Numbered from the stretch's first letter, positions 1-9,460 are shown. The stretch is 48,698 nt of DNA from Caulobacteraceae bacterium (GCA_947475845.1 CANJMO010000011.1:1-48698); one strand, 5' to 3'. Notes: a model not told the origin generated them from the letters alone. Numbers and translations are program-made.

Positions 1-243
1 AACGAGACGCTCTTCCGCTCCCTGCCACATGCCCGGGCTGTGCTGGAAACCTGGCGGCGCGACTACAACGAGCAGCGGCCCCACTCCAAGCTCGGCTGGA
101 TGACGCCCAGGGACTACGCCCGCGCCATCAGCGGACCCGCCGGCGACCGCGCTGCGCAGCCTGGGGGCTCCGCGCGGACGCCTCTTGCCACCCACCTAAA
201 CCCAGGCTCAGATCAACCCAGGACTCTCGTTATGACTGGATGA
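1..243 (+). CDS. IS3-family transposase, C-terminal part (5' end outside window)
   Basis: The frame is open from base 1 and ends at TGA 241-243, so only about the last 80 residues are visible. The translated start (NETLFRSLPHARAVLETWRR followed by DYNEQRPHSKLGWMTPRDYA) is typical of the end of the DDE integrase core of IS3-group OrfB transposases: the W-x-x-D-Y-N-x-x-R-P-H motif followed by the conserved glycine and P-x-x-Y/F. The tail after about residue 50 (rich in Pro, Gly, Arg) is less conserved. Whether the element is complete cannot be judged because its 5' part lies outside the window. Downstream bases 250-257 (GGGGGTCA) resemble the outer end of an IS3-type terminal inverted repeat. 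Confidence 0.85.
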   Translation, partial: NETLFRSLPHARAVLETWRRDYNEQRPHSKLGWMTPRDYARAISGPAGDRAAQPGGSARTPLATHLNPGSDQPRTLVMTG

Positions 244-262
244 TAAATTGGGGGTCACGTCA
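244..262 (+). repeat. Possible right terminal inverted repeat of the IS3-type element
   Basis: GGGGGTCA at 250-257 lies a few bases after the transposase stop. TGACCCCC is a common start for IS3-family terminal repeats, so this may be the right end. The matching left end lies outside the window, so the exact border and any target duplication cannot be confirmed. Confidence 0.35.
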
Positions 263-310
263 TCGCCTAGCTTAGCGAGGCGGACGCCGCGAGCCGACGC
301 TCGGGTTCAG

Positions 311-559
311 TTAAAGCGCGCCGTGTGAGCCGTCGCAGAGAGGCTCGTTCTTTGTCTGCTTACAGGCGCAGAAATAGACTGTCTTGGTCTCAGGGGCTTC
401 CCACTTCATCGGGACGAGATCGGTGCCGTCCCTGCTATGGGCTCCATCGCAGAAGGGCTGCTTCTCCGATCGGCCACAGGTGCACCAGTAGTAGGTTTTG
501 CCAGCCTCAACCTCGACGGGCATCGGCGCCTTGGCCGCAACAACAGGTTCACTCGACAA
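311..559 (-). CDS. CDGSH iron-sulfur domain protein (double CDGSH)
   Basis: An 82-residue protein with two CDGSH-type iron-sulfur motifs in tandem: YYWCTCGRSEKQPFCDGAH and VYFCACKQTKNEPLCDGSH. Each supplies the C-x-C-x(n)-C-x(3)-H ligands for a 2Fe-2S cluster, as in the small tandem CDGSH proteins of bacteria. No signal peptide or membrane anchor is visible, so it is probably cytosolic and linked to redox or iron handling; the partner is unknown. The start is TTG at 559, chosen because AGGAG (572-568 on the minus strand) sits seven bases upstream and the frame is closed by a stop just above it. It is divergent from the S1/P1 nuclease gene. Confidence 0.88.
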   Translation of the reverse strand: MSSEPVVAAKAPMPVEVEAGKTYYWCTCGRSEKQPFCDGAHSRDGTDLVPMKWEAPETKTVYFCACKQTKNEPLCDGSHGAL

Positions 560-645
560 CGGCAGGCTCCTGATCTCAATTTGCCGTCATGATCCGGCAG
601 TTCGACAAATCTACTGTTCGTTCCTCGCTCGCTGCAACAGCAGCG

Positions 646-1524
646 ATGGGCATGACCAGGATGACGACAGCCCTGGCTGTCCTGATCTGCGTCGCGCTGC
701 CGCTCCCCGCCGCAGCCTGGGGCTCCATCGGCCACCAAGTCACCGCCCTGATCGCCTACGACCACCTGACGCCAGCGGCGCGCAAACAAGTCGACACTCT
801 CCTAACAGCCGACCCCGACACCCTGACCCCACCTGACTTCGCCAGCCGGTCTGTGTGGGCCGATAAGTACCGCAACAGCCACCGGCAGACGGCAGCATGG
901 CACTTCGCCGACAACGAGATCGACAAGCCCGACCTGGACGCGGCTTGTTTCGGCTTGCCCAGACTGTCGCCCGGCCAACTGGCCAGCCAGGGGCCCGCGA
1001 AGGACTGTGTGGTCAACAAGATCGAGCAGTTCCGGGCCGAACTGGCAGACCCGCATACGGCCCAGACCGAGCGGCTACTGGCGCTGAAGTTCCTAATCCA
1101 CTTCGTCGGCGACCTGCATCAGCCGCTCCATGCCGCCGACCACAATGACAAGGGCGGAAATTGCGTACGCGTGGAGGCCGCTGGCGGCCACCGCGCCCCC
1201 AACCTGCACGCCTACTGGGACGGCAGCGTCTTGGAGCCCCTGGGGGCCTCACCGGCGGCCATCGCGGCCCAACTGGATGCCAACATCACCCCAGCCAAGG
1301 TGGCGGCCTGGAGCGCCGGCAATGTGCGGGCCTGGGCGATGGAGTCGTTCGAGTTAGCCAAGTCTGTGACCTACGACCTGCCGTCAAAGCCTACGTGCGA
1401 CGAGTATGGCAGCGTCACCCTGTCGGCAGTCTACAGACAGCGGGCCGAGACAGTGGCTGGTGAGCAGTTAGAGAAGGCCGGGCTGAGGCTCGCAGCGATG
1501 CTCAACGGGGCCTTGGCGCGTTAG
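646..1524 (+). CDS. S1/P1-type nuclease, secreted
   Basis: Zinc-dependent single-strand nuclease / 3'-nucleotidase family. The N-terminus has a short signal peptide (MTRMTTALAVLICVALPL then PAAA) and would be cut just before WGSIGHQ, which puts Trp at the mature N-terminus; in this family that Trp and the following His help bind the trinuclear zinc site. Further ligand motifs are visible: AWHFAD, LKFLIHFVGDLHQPLHAAD, GGN and NLHAYWDG. Its length fits the family. The frame is open from ATG 589, but ATG 646 or 652 gives a proper signal peptide; I use 646. It probably degrades extracellular RNA/DNA for phosphate or nucleoside supply. It lies in the accessory edge between an IS end and tRNA-Ser. 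Confidence 0.9.
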   Translation: MGMTRMTTALAVLICVALPLPAAAWGSIGHQVTALIAYDHLTPAARKQVDTLLTADPDTLTPPDFASRSVWADKYRNSHRQTAAWHFADNEIDKPDLDAACFGLPRLSPGQLASQGPAKDCVVNKIEQFRAELADPHTAQTERLLALKFLIHFVGDLHQPLHAADHNDKGGNCVRVEAAGGHRAPNLHAYWDGSVLEPLGASPAAIAAQLDANITPAKVAAWSAGNVRAWAMESFELAKSVTYDLPSKPTCDEYGSVTLSAVYRQRAETVAGEQLEKAGLRLAAMLNGALAR

Positions 1525-1915
1525 GCAGCCTGGGCGGCAAGGCCCGCCAAGCATTCGCGAAACTCAACATCCAAAAACGGCAGCCCATTTGTAAGGCCGA
1601 TATGTAGGTATGCGGGTAGCCCCCCGTCGGGATCGATAGGGGGTGGGGGGCATCAGGGACAGCTATCCGATCCTGGAAGCCATAGCGTGAGGAGAACCCG
1701 TTACACGGGTCGGGGCTGACCTCGCGCTGATCCTAGTTGAGACGCTGAAGTGGCTGAAGGGTGCAGCATGCGTGCTCGTGGCGGAGGCGGGCGCGGTGGT
1801 GCTCTCGAATTGGCGCTAGCGGCCGCGCCCTCGCGGGCCCCATTCTCGTTTTGGGGGGCATATTGGTGGGTAGGATATAAAAATAGCCAAAATACGCAAT
1901 GATTTCAATTGTAAG
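1525..1915. other. Non-coding stretch between S1/P1 nuclease and tRNA-Ser
   Basis: I find no convincing gene in these 391 bases. A run of C at 1619-1625 can pair with a run of G at 1645-1651 (seven pairs, about 19-base loop) but has no T tract. Bases 1861-1910 are unusually AT-rich for this genome. Read on the minus strand they follow the tRNA and contain a short T run (GGCTATTTTTATATC), which could end tRNA transcription. Because tRNA 3' ends are common integration sites, I looked for a repeat of the tRNA 3' end here and did not find one. Confidence 0.5.
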
Positions 1916-2005
1916 TGGCGGTGACGCAGGGATTCGAACCCTGGATACCCTTGCGGGTATGACGATTTAGCAAACCGTTGCCTTCAGCCACTCGGCCACG
2001 TCACC
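1916..2005 (-). tRNA. tRNA-Ser (GCT anticodon)
   Basis: The reverse strand folds as a class II tRNA. The acceptor arm GGTGACG pairs with CGTCACC, followed by discriminator G and an encoded CCA (1918-1916). The D-arm region is GCCGAGTGGCTGAAGGC. The anticodon stem ACGGT/ATCGT carries loop TTGCTAA, so the anticodon is GCT, reading AGC/AGU serine codons. A long variable arm (ATACCCGCAAGGGTAT) and the T-arm with GGTTCGAATCC are present. The long variable arm is characteristic of Ser/Leu tRNAs. Its 3' end faces the accessory segment with the IS remnant. Confidence 0.96.
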
Positions 2006-2116
2006 TGCGCTGTTTTGCGGGTTCGCCCCCGCCCTCGCCTTCCTGGATCGCTCCAAGGCCGCGAGGGACGCTCTCCATAGCCGAACCGATCCTGGGGGGC
2101 AACGCGAACGGGCGCC

Positions 2117-2884
2117 CTATTCGGTGATCTGGACGTTCTCCAGGCTCGGGTCGCTTTCGTGGATGGCCAGGATGTTGATGCCCACGCGGAATGTCCGGTA
2201 GCCGAGATCCTTGAGGAAGGCGTCGACCGCCCCGTCCTCGGTTTTGATCACTTCCACCAGCATCATCGGCCAGAAGGTCTTGATGGTTTCCAGCCCGCCG
2301 TTTAGGGCCTCGATCTCCATCCCCTCGACGTCCAGCTTGATCAGGTCCAGCCGTTCGAAGCCGAGGCCGTCGATGGTCACCAGATTGACCGAGGTTTTGG
2401 GCCCCGCCGCGTAGTCGACGGCCTGGCCGATGAATTCCGAACCCTCCGACCTCTGCTTGATCTCCAGGGAGCCAAAGCTGCTGGGCGAGGTGTAGTCGAG
2501 GTCGGGCACCTCGATCACGCCCTCCACGCCGCCCACGGCCGCGTGCAGCACCCGCGCGTTCAGGCAGTTGTTGATCGCGATGTTGCCGGCCAAGGCATAG
2601 TAGATGCGCTCCTGCGCCTCGATCCCGACCACCGTGCCCCAGCCGGTCATCATCCGCGCCCACTCCACGGTGTGAACCCCGATATTGGCCCCGCAATCCA
2701 GCGCCTGGACTCCGTCGCCGAAGTGCGCGCGGCGAAGGTTGAGCATCTGCAGGACCATGTCGAATACCTTCTTGTCTTTGGCCGCGCCTATCCAGAGCGG
2801 TACGCATCGACCCCCTTCATTACACAAGTTTGCCGGCCGTCCAGCCTGCGACGCACTGAAGCGGCGGCTTGACCGCGCTTGCAT
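2117..2884 (-). CDS. FkbM family SAM-dependent methyltransferase
   Basis: About 255 residues. The motif QALDCGANIGVHTVEWAR is the SAM-binding glycine-rich loop of the FkbM (Methyltransf_21) family. It is followed by GTVVGIEAQE (acidic residue ending strand 2), then LDLIKLDVEGMEIEAL, the family's K-x-D-V-E-G signature, and MMLVEVIK. These enzymes O-methylate sugars or other small molecules; the substrate here cannot be read from the sequence. The frame stays open further upstream, but that part lies antisense to the N-acetyltransferase gene, so I place the start at ATG 2884, divergent from the neighbour. Internal later starts are possible. It ends about 110 bases from tRNA-Ser. Confidence 0.85.
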   Translation of the reverse strand: MQARSSRRFSASQAGRPANLCNEGGRCVPLWIGAAKDKKVFDMVLQMLNLRRAHFGDGVQALDCGANIGVHTVEWARMMTGWGTVVGIEAQERIYYALAGNIAINNCLNARVLHAAVGGVEGVIEVPDLDYTSPSSFGSLEIKQRSEGSEFIGQAVDYAAGPKTSVNLVTIDGLGFERLDLIKLDVEGMEIEALNGGLETIKTFWPMMLVEVIKTEDGAVDAFLKDLGYRTFRVGINILAIHESDPSLENVQITE

Positions 2885-2902
2885 GGCGGTGTTTGCAGCG
2901 GC

Positions 2903-3727
2903 ATGGCCGACGCCCCCGCCTTCGATCTGGACGCCTACCTCGCCCGTATCGGCTACGACGGCCCGCGCGAACCGACCCTGGCCACGCTGCGGGCGCTTCA
3001 TGTCCTGCACCCAGACGCGATCCCCTACGAGAACCTGACCCCGCTGATGGGCGATCCGGTGCCGCTGGGGCTGGACGCGCTGCAGGCCAAGCTGATCGCC
3101 GGCGGGCGCGGCGGCTACTGTTACGAACAAAACGGGGTGTTCAAGGCGGCGCTACAGGCCCTCGGCTTCAAGATCACGCCCCTGGCCGCGCGAGTGCGCT
3201 GGAACATGCCGCCCGAGGCGCCGCTGCGCCCGCGCACCCACATGCTGCTTTTGGTCGACCTGCCCGAAGGACCGTACATCGCCGATGTCGGCTTCGGCGG
3301 CTTGGCCATCACCGCGCCCCTGCGCCTGGAGCCGCACACGCCGCAGCAGACTCCGCACGAACGCTTTCGCCTGACACCGATCGAGGCGGGCCTCTTCGAG
3401 CTGATGATCGAGCTGGGGCCGGGCGACTGGCGCGTCCTCTACCGCTTCGACCTGACGCCGCAACTGGACGTCGACTACGAGCAGATGAACTGGTTCAGCG
3501 CCTGTCATCCCTCCTCGCTATTCGTCGCCAACCTGATGGCCGCGCGGGCCGGGCCACACGGGCGGATGACCTTGTCCAACACCCAGTTCACCATGCGCCC
3601 CAAGGGTCGGCCGGTGATCGAGCGGACTTTGACGTCGATGGATGAGATCAGATCGGTCCTGACCGAACATTTCGGCCTGACCCTGCCGGGCGGCCTGGAC
3701 CGGATCGGCCCGAAGCTCGGCCTCTAG
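2903..3727 (+). CDS. nat: Arylamine N-acetyltransferase
   Basis: 274 residues, the usual size for bacterial NATs. The Cys-His-Asp triad is visible: Cys73 in RGGYCYEQNGVF, His113 in PRTHMLLLVDL and Asp128 in YIADVGFGG. The N-terminal YENLTPLMG motif is also typical. The enzyme transfers an acetyl group from acetyl-CoA to arylamines or hydrazines in the cytosol; the physiological substrate is unknown. Start ATG 2903 gives the family N-terminus (MADAPAFDLDAYLARIGYDG); a TTG at 2879 is less likely. It is divergent from the FkbM gene and convergent with the secreted unknown protein downstream. Confidence 0.94.
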   Translation: MADAPAFDLDAYLARIGYDGPREPTLATLRALHVLHPDAIPYENLTPLMGDPVPLGLDALQAKLIAGGRGGYCYEQNGVFKAALQALGFKITPLAARVRWNMPPEAPLRPRTHMLLLVDLPEGPYIADVGFGGLAITAPLRLEPHTPQQTPHERFRLTPIEAGLFELMIELGPGDWRVLYRFDLTPQLDVDYEQMNWFSACHPSSLFVANLMAARAGPHGRMTLSNTQFTMRPKGRPVIERTLTSMDEIRSVLTEHFGLTLPGGLDRIGPKLGL

Positions 3728-3734
3728 GGCTGCT

Positions 3735-4418
3735 TCAGAACGGCTGGCAGCGGGCCGGATCCTGTTTGGCCATCTTGGTGCTGGCGTCCAGCGCGGTCTT
3801 CACGTCGCCCGGCGGCGGGCTGCCCATGTCGAACAGCATATAGGTGTGGTCGTCCATCACCACCCCGCCCTTGCCCAGCAGCCGCACCTCAAGGGTGTGG
3901 GCGCCGTCGGCGATACGGCTCAGGGCGGCGCTGGAATCGGTGTCGCGCCGGCCGTCCTGATAGTTGGAGGTGAACGGCACCGCCCCCAGGAAACTGGCCT
4001 TACTGACGCCCTGCGGCGGCGGCTGGTCGTTCAGTTGCTCGACGATCTGGGCGTACTGGTCCCAGGCGCGGATCGCCTCCTCGGCCCCGTCGACCACGAT
4101 CTGGATCGAGGCGGTGGAGGAGCGGACGATATTGTCGCCGGTCACGGCGTTGAGGGTGATGATCGACAGCGGCCGCACGCCCGCCTTGTCACCCACCAGC
4201 GGATAGACGATGTGCACCATCGACGGCAGGTCGGGCCGCACGTTGGGCACCGCCCAGTGCACCTCGCCGCCCTGGACCATGCCGTCGTCGCTGACGTGCA
4301 GAGAAACGCTGATCGCCGGATCGGCGGCCTGAGCGGTGCACACCCGCTCGGCGTGGGCGGCGCTGGCAAGGCCAAGGCTGAGGGCGCAAGCGGCAAAGGC
4401 GACGGCGGGGGTACGCAT
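3735..4418 (-). CDS. Secreted protein of unknown function
   Basis: 227 residues beginning with a clear Sec signal peptide (MRTPAVAFAACALSLGLASA, cut near AHA/ER). I do not recognise the family. The mature part has two widely spaced cysteines (near its start in RVCTAQ, and in the final ARCQPF) that could form a disulfide, and alternating hydrophobic/polar stretches suggesting a beta-rich periplasmic domain. The start ATG 4418 is supported by GGAG about seven bases upstream; an open frame continues above it but lacks a signal sequence. Nothing in the neighbours (NAT, small unknown) reveals a function. Confidence 0.75.
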   Translation of the reverse strand: MRTPAVAFAACALSLGLASAAHAERVCTAQAADPAISVSLHVSDDGMVQGGEVHWAVPNVRPDLPSMVHIVYPLVGDKAGVRPLSIITLNAVTGDNIVRSSTASIQIVVDGAEEAIRAWDQYAQIVEQLNDQPPPQGVSKASFLGAVPFTSNYQDGRRDTDSSAALSRIADGAHTLEVRLLGKGGVVMDDHTYMLFDMGSPPPGDVKTALDASTKMAKQDPARCQPF

Positions 4419-4502
4419 CACAATCTCCTGCCCGAAGGCGGCTTGAGACGATTGTCCTCGCATGCGGCGCTCTTGTCGAGTGAAGCGCATCATCCTCAGT
4501 GA

Positions 4503-4769
4503 TCAAGACCGTCTGATCACGGCGGTCCGCCGGGCGCCGTAGTCATAGTGCGCCTCGTCCAGATAGACGCGCACCTCGCACAGGATGTCGCCGTCCGCTT
4601 CTGCGGCCCACAAATAGCTGCGCGCAAGCTGCACGGTCAGGTTGCCGGGCGTAATGCCCTCATAGGCGTCGCCCCAGGGGATCAGGAGCGCCAGCTGGGC
4701 CCAAGGCATGCCGCTGGCCTGAGCCAGCTCTTCCTGCGCCAGGGCGTCGAGATCGTCGGCGGTGCTCAT
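4503..4769 (-). CDS. Small conserved-type protein of unknown function
   Basis: 88 residues (MSTADDLDALAQEELAQASG...). It is acidic, predicted soluble, and has no known motif that I recognise. It contains aromatic-rich strands (SYLWAAEADGDILCEVRVYL) that could form a beta sheet. The start ATG 4769 is chosen over one 12 codons upstream because the extra residues are a low-complexity Arg/Ala stretch. It lies 84 bases upstream of the secreted unknown gene on the same strand, and they could be co-transcribed. The function is unknown. Confidence 0.6.
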   Translation of the reverse strand: MSTADDLDALAQEELAQASGMPWAQLALLIPWGDAYEGITPGNLTVQLARSYLWAAEADGDILCEVRVYLDEAHYDYGARRTAVIRRS

Positions 4770-4905
4770 CCCACTGCTTATGGCCGCGACCCGCGCCGCT
4801 CTCAAGGCCCAGAGGCGTGACTCTCAAGACAGTGTCGGGCGCCACCGCCGCGCGTCTCGCACGTTCCCCTAGGGACGGCGTTCCAGCCGCCGCGAGGACA
4901 AGATC

Positions 4906-5115
4906 ATGAACATGGAAATCGACATGGCCATCCAACTGATCGACCAGACCGCCTCGCAAGATCTCGAGACCTGCAGCGAAGCTGTCCGGGCCGGTGACAA
5001 GGATGCGGCGCTGGCGGCGCTCGGCCAGGCGATCTCCAACCTCGGCGCGGCGCTCGACGCTCTCAGGAACATCCCCCGCGCGGCCCAGGACCTGGGCCTG
5101 CAGGGCATGGTCTGA
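4906..5115 (+). CDS. Small helical protein of unknown function
   Basis: 69 residues, strongly helical (MNMEIDMAIQLIDQTASQDL... with Ala/Leu heptad-like spacing) and no cysteines other than one near residue 25. GAGGAC lies about nine bases upstream of the ATG. Codon use (GC-rich third positions) fits a real gene. It is convergent with the HAD phosphatase, whose stop lies only two bases beyond. No family recognised. Confidence 0.6.
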   Translation: MNMEIDMAIQLIDQTASQDLETCSEAVRAGDKDAALAALGQAISNLGAALDALRNIPRAAQDLGLQGMV

Positions 5116-5116
5116 C

Positions 5117-5749
5117 CTAGCGCTCGCCCAGGATCGCGGCGGCGATCTGTGGCACTTCGGTGAACAGATAGTCGGGCGAGCGAGCCGCCATCGCCGGCGC
5201 CCGGGTCGATCCCCAGGTCACCGCCCCGAACGTCATCTTCGCGGCGCGCGTGGAGTCCAGATCGCGGATCTCGTCGCCGATCACGATGATTTGGTCGGCG
5301 GGGATACCCGTCACCCGGCTCATGCGCAGCAGCTTGCTCCGTTTGCCGAACAGCGACACCCCGCCGGCATAGGCCTCGAACAGCGAGGCGTGCTCGCCCA
5401 GCACGGCGCGGATCGTCGGCTCGCCGTTGGCGCTGACCACCGCGAGACGCACTCCGGCGTCCTTCAACTGGTTGAGCATCTCGCCGGTGCCGGGGAACAG
5501 GTGGATCAAGGCCACGTCGGCGGCCATGCGGCTGCGCACATAGCGCGCGATCATCGGCAGCTTCCAGCGACGGATGCCCAGCCGGCGCATGATCTCCCGC
5601 GCGTCGCAGTGGCGCAGGTCCTCGACCTCATGGTCCTCGACCCGGCGAAATTTGAAGCGGTCCGCCACGTCGTTCATCATGCCGATGACCCACGGGAAGG
5701 AGTCCGCCAGGGTCCCGTCGAAGTCGAATATGGCCAGCCGATAGCGCAT
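5117..5749 (-). CDS. HAD-superfamily phosphatase, phosphoglycolate phosphatase-like
   Basis: 210 residues. HAD motif I is FDFDGTLADS (nucleophile and acid/base Asp near residues 9-11), motif II is VVSANGEP, motif III Lys lies in GKRSKLLRM, and motif IV is VIGDEIRDLD. The helical cap between motif I and II is C1-type, as in Gph/PGP and pyrophosphatases. It is a cytosolic Mg-dependent phosphatase; the natural substrate cannot be fixed from sequence, with phosphoglycolate or another small phosphate plausible. ATG 5749 starts directly at the first beta strand (MRYRLAIFDFDG), as is normal for the family. Confidence 0.88.
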   Translation of the reverse strand: MRYRLAIFDFDGTLADSFPWVIGMMNDVADRFKFRRVEDHEVEDLRHCDAREIMRRLGIRRWKLPMIARYVRSRMAADVALIHLFPGTGEMLNQLKDAGVRLAVVSANGEPTIRAVLGEHASLFEAYAGGVSLFGKRSKLLRMSRVTGIPADQIIVIGDEIRDLDSTRAAKMTFGAVTWGSTRAPAMAARSPDYLFTEVPQIAAAILGER

Positions 5750-5837
5750 GGCGCCCTAATCCCCCGCCACGCGATCAGCCGCAAGCCCTGACGAGGTCAC
5801 TTTTGGAGACGAGAGGCGATTTCGCCCTAAGGCGCCC

Positions 5838-6398
5838 CTAGACGCCCTGCCACTTGCGGACCCGGCCCACGTCGACGTGGACGAAGTTCGAACTCGGGTA
5901 GTAACCCACGCCGCCGCGGCCCATGTCGAGCGCGGCGTTGTGCAGGTGCTTCAGCGCCACGCCCTCGACGCGGATGTCCATGGCCATGCCCTGCATGTGC
6001 AGGCTCTTGGTAGCCACGCCGTCGCTGTGGCCGTGCAGCATGGCGTTGGTCTTGGGCGAGCGGTAGCCCGAGATCACCTGGAACGGGGTCTTGGCGTCGA
6101 CCTTCTTGTTCAGGGTGCTCAGCAGGTCGATCAGGCCCGGATCCATCATGTGTTGGTCGCCGGTGCGGAAGTCGCTCAAAACTTTATTCACCGCGGCGAT
6201 GGCGTCGGGAACATATCGCCCCTCTTCCCAGTAGATAGCCTGGAGCGACTCGCCGGTGTGCAGGTTGTGCAGGGCGATCTTACGCGGGGCGAGGTCCAAC
6301 GGGGCCGCCGCGAACGCGCGCGAACCCATGGCCGACGCCAGTCCAGCGCCGGTCGCAGCTCCTAATCCGAGCTGTAAAAGCCTACGTCGTGCCAGCAA
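5838..6398 (-). CDS. YcbK/DUF882 family murein-associated peptidase-like protein
   Basis: 186 residues of the YcbK (DUF882, M15-like) family. The N-terminus has a twin-Arg-like export sequence (ARRRLLQLGLGAATGAG). The body holds QVISGYRSPKTNAML, SLHMQGMAMDIRV and GGVGYYPSSNFVHVDVG: the H...D...H zinc-binding pattern of M15 D,D-peptidase relatives. It probably acts on peptidoglycan in the periplasm. The start is uncertain: TTG 6398 is the best candidate before a stop about 40 bases upstream. On this strand an ldtD (ycbB) fragment lies directly upstream, matching the ycbB-ycbK order seen in other proteobacteria, so this was once the second gene of that pair. Confidence 0.88.
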   Translation of the reverse strand: MLARRRLLQLGLGAATGAGLASAMGSRAFAAAPLDLAPRKIALHNLHTGESLQAIYWEEGRYVPDAIAAVNKVLSDFRTGDQHMMDPGLIDLLSTLNKKVDAKTPFQVISGYRSPKTNAMLHGHSDGVATKSLHMQGMAMDIRVEGVALKHLHNAALDMGRGGVGYYPSSNFVHVDVGRVRKWQGV

Positions 6399-6477
6399 AA
6401 ATTCACTTACGCCGCCCCGACGCGACGCCCCGACTTGTTACGATGTCGGGGGAAGACGCCTGAATCCGGTCAAATGG

Positions 6478-6747
6478 TCAAGCGTTGCTGTTCTTTTCGC
6501 CGCCAATTCTTTGCAAAAGCTCGTGATCCCAGTCGTAGGAATCGTTGCGAAAGTTCATGGCGCCGTCGGCTCCGGCAAAGGCCGTCCAGTAGAAGATCAG
6601 CAGCAGCGGCGGCTTGGAAACCTGCACGCGCTTGGTGTCCGCCGCGTCGATGGTCGCCTTGATCGCCTCACCGTTCCACGCCGCGTCGCCGCTCAGCAGC
6701 AGCGCCGCCAGATCCTGCGGTTTTTCCAGCCGCACGCAGCCGTGGCT
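6478..6747 (-). pseudogene. L,D-transpeptidase (YcbB/LdtD) C-terminal fragment
   Basis: Only about 90 residues remain: SHGCVRLEKPQDLAALLL through FYWTAFAGADGAMNFRNDSY to the stop at 6478. SHGCVR contains the catalytic Cys of the L,D-transpeptidase (YkuD) domain, and the tail (TV/YWTAF...D..G...FR.D.Y..D) is typical of the YcbB subfamily C-terminus. Everything N-terminal (signal peptide, substrate-binding and most of the catalytic domain) is missing: upstream of the SHGC codons the strand becomes the antisense of an EF-hand gene. The frame is nominally open to 6831, but residues above SHGC are not transpeptidase. It is very probably non-functional. Confidence 0.85.
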
Positions 6748-7254
6748 GACCGCGACCACGACGGCAAACTGACCCGCGATGAGATGCGCGCCGACTTCGA
6801 GGCCTTCTTCCGCCAGATCGACACCAACCACGACGGCGTCATCGATGGCCTGGAAACCGCCGCCTACGAAGAGACCGTGGCCCCCGAAATCCTGCCCCGC
6901 CTGACCCAGATGCAGGCGCGCGAGGTTCGGCCCGAAACCCCTGACGGCGAACTGCCCCAGCGCGGCGGCGCCCGCCGCGAGGGCCGCGAGCCCCGCCGTC
7001 TGGCCCAGGCCCCGCCCCGGCGCGGCCAGGCCGGCTTCGACGGCGCGCCCGAGTTCAGCCTGCTCAACGTCTCCGAGCCGGTGAGCAGCGCGGACCAGAA
7101 CTTCGACGGCAAGGTCAGCCTGCAGGAGTATCTCGCCGCCGCCGACCGTCGTTTCGCCGCATTGGACGTGGACAAGCAGGGTTTCCTGACCCTGGACACC
7201 CTGCCGCAGACCCCACAGCAGATTGTGGTCGAGGGCAAGAAAGCGCGCCGCTAG
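6745..7254 (+). pseudogene. EF-hand calcium-binding protein, 5'-truncated
   Basis: The frame encodes four EF-hand-like loops: DRDHDGKLTRDE, DTNHDGVIDGLE, DQNFDGKVSLQE and a degenerate DVDKQGFLTLDT. A Pro/Arg/Glu-rich linker separates the second and third. It ends at TAG 7252-7254. The start of such proteins (signal peptide and usually an Ala-rich segment) is missing: homology begins at the first loop, exactly where the ldtD fragment on the other strand ends. The upstream open frame is antisense to ldtD/ycbK and so is not a genuine N-terminus. A start at ATG 6784 could in principle give a short protein with three loops. Confidence 0.75.
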
Positions 7255-8699
<1,445 letters not shown>

Positions 8700-8700
8700 G

Positions 8701-9399
8701 TCAGGCGCCCCTATGGGTGAAGTAGCCGACCAGCTGATATTGCATCAGCACGAAGCCGGCGGTGAGGATCACGATATTGGCGAGCACCGCCTGATTGGCG
8801 AACCCGCGCGCTTTACGCCACATCAGCATCAGGCCGAGCATCAAGCTCAGCGCGATCAGCTGACCGATCTCGACCCCGACGTTGAACGAGATGAGGTTGG
8901 CCAGCAGGCCCCGGTGCGACAGGTGCAGTTCCTGCAACTTGGTCGCCAACCCCAGGCCATGGAACAGGCCGAACACCAGCACCACCAGCCGCGTATCCGG
9001 CTGCACCCCGAACAGGGTGCGGAAGCCGTCGAGATTGTCGAACGCCTTGTACGCCACCGACAGGCCGATGATGGCGTCGATCAGGTAGGCGTTGACGTGG
9101 ATGTCGCCCAGCACCCCCGCCAGCAGGGTGATGCTGTGGCCCAGGCTGAACATGGTGACGTAGAGCGCCACATGCTTCAGGCGATAGAGGAAGAACACCA
9201 CCCCCAGGATGAACAGAAGATGGTCGTAGCCGGTCACCATGTGCTTGGCGCCGAGGTACAGGAACGGGCCGATATGGGCCCCGGCGCTGGAGGCGACGAA
9301 CGCCGCGTCCTTGCCGCTGATGTTGTGGGCCAAAGCCGGGCCGGCCAGGGCCAGGGTCATCAGACCCAGCACCGCCGCCATGGCGTGCAATCGGCGCAT
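8701..9399 (-). CDS. HupE/UreJ family membrane protein
   Basis: 232 residues with a signal peptide (MRRLHAMAAVLGLMTLALAG, cut near ALA/HN) and about six membrane segments. Family marks: an N-terminal His after cleavage, GYDHLLFILGVVFFLY, FSLGHSITLL and FGLFHGLGLATKL. HupE/UreJ proteins are proposed nickel/cobalt permeases or metal-handling membrane proteins. The genetic context (czcA remnant, anchor protein, His/Met-rich outer-membrane protein) points to divalent metal homeostasis. It is first in the two-gene minus-strand operon with the anchor protein. Confidence 0.87.
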   Translation of the reverse strand: MRRLHAMAAVLGLMTLALAGPALAHNISGKDAAFVASSAGAHIGPFLYLGAKHMVTGYDHLLFILGVVFFLYRLKHVALYVTMFSLGHSITLLAGVLGDIHVNAYLIDAIIGLSVAYKAFDNLDGFRTLFGVQPDTRLVVLVFGLFHGLGLATKLQELHLSHRGLLANLISFNVGVEIGQLIALSLMLGLMLMWRKARGFANQAVLANIVILTAGFVLMQYQLVGYFTHRGA

Positions 9400-9460
9400 C
9401 CATCCTCCTCGAAGTCTCGTTCTTATTGGGATACGCGCACTGGAGCGCCGAACCCTCGGA

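Noticed and set aside
1619-1651. C-run/G-run hairpin as a terminator after the S1/P1 nuclease
   Set aside because: Long loop, no T run, and the runs can pair in several registers; not convincing as a defined element.
2001-2807. Long Gly/Arg-rich open frame on the minus strand inside the FkbM gene
   Set aside because: It is a +1 shadow of the methyltransferase frame in GC-rich DNA; it has low-complexity composition and no family signature.
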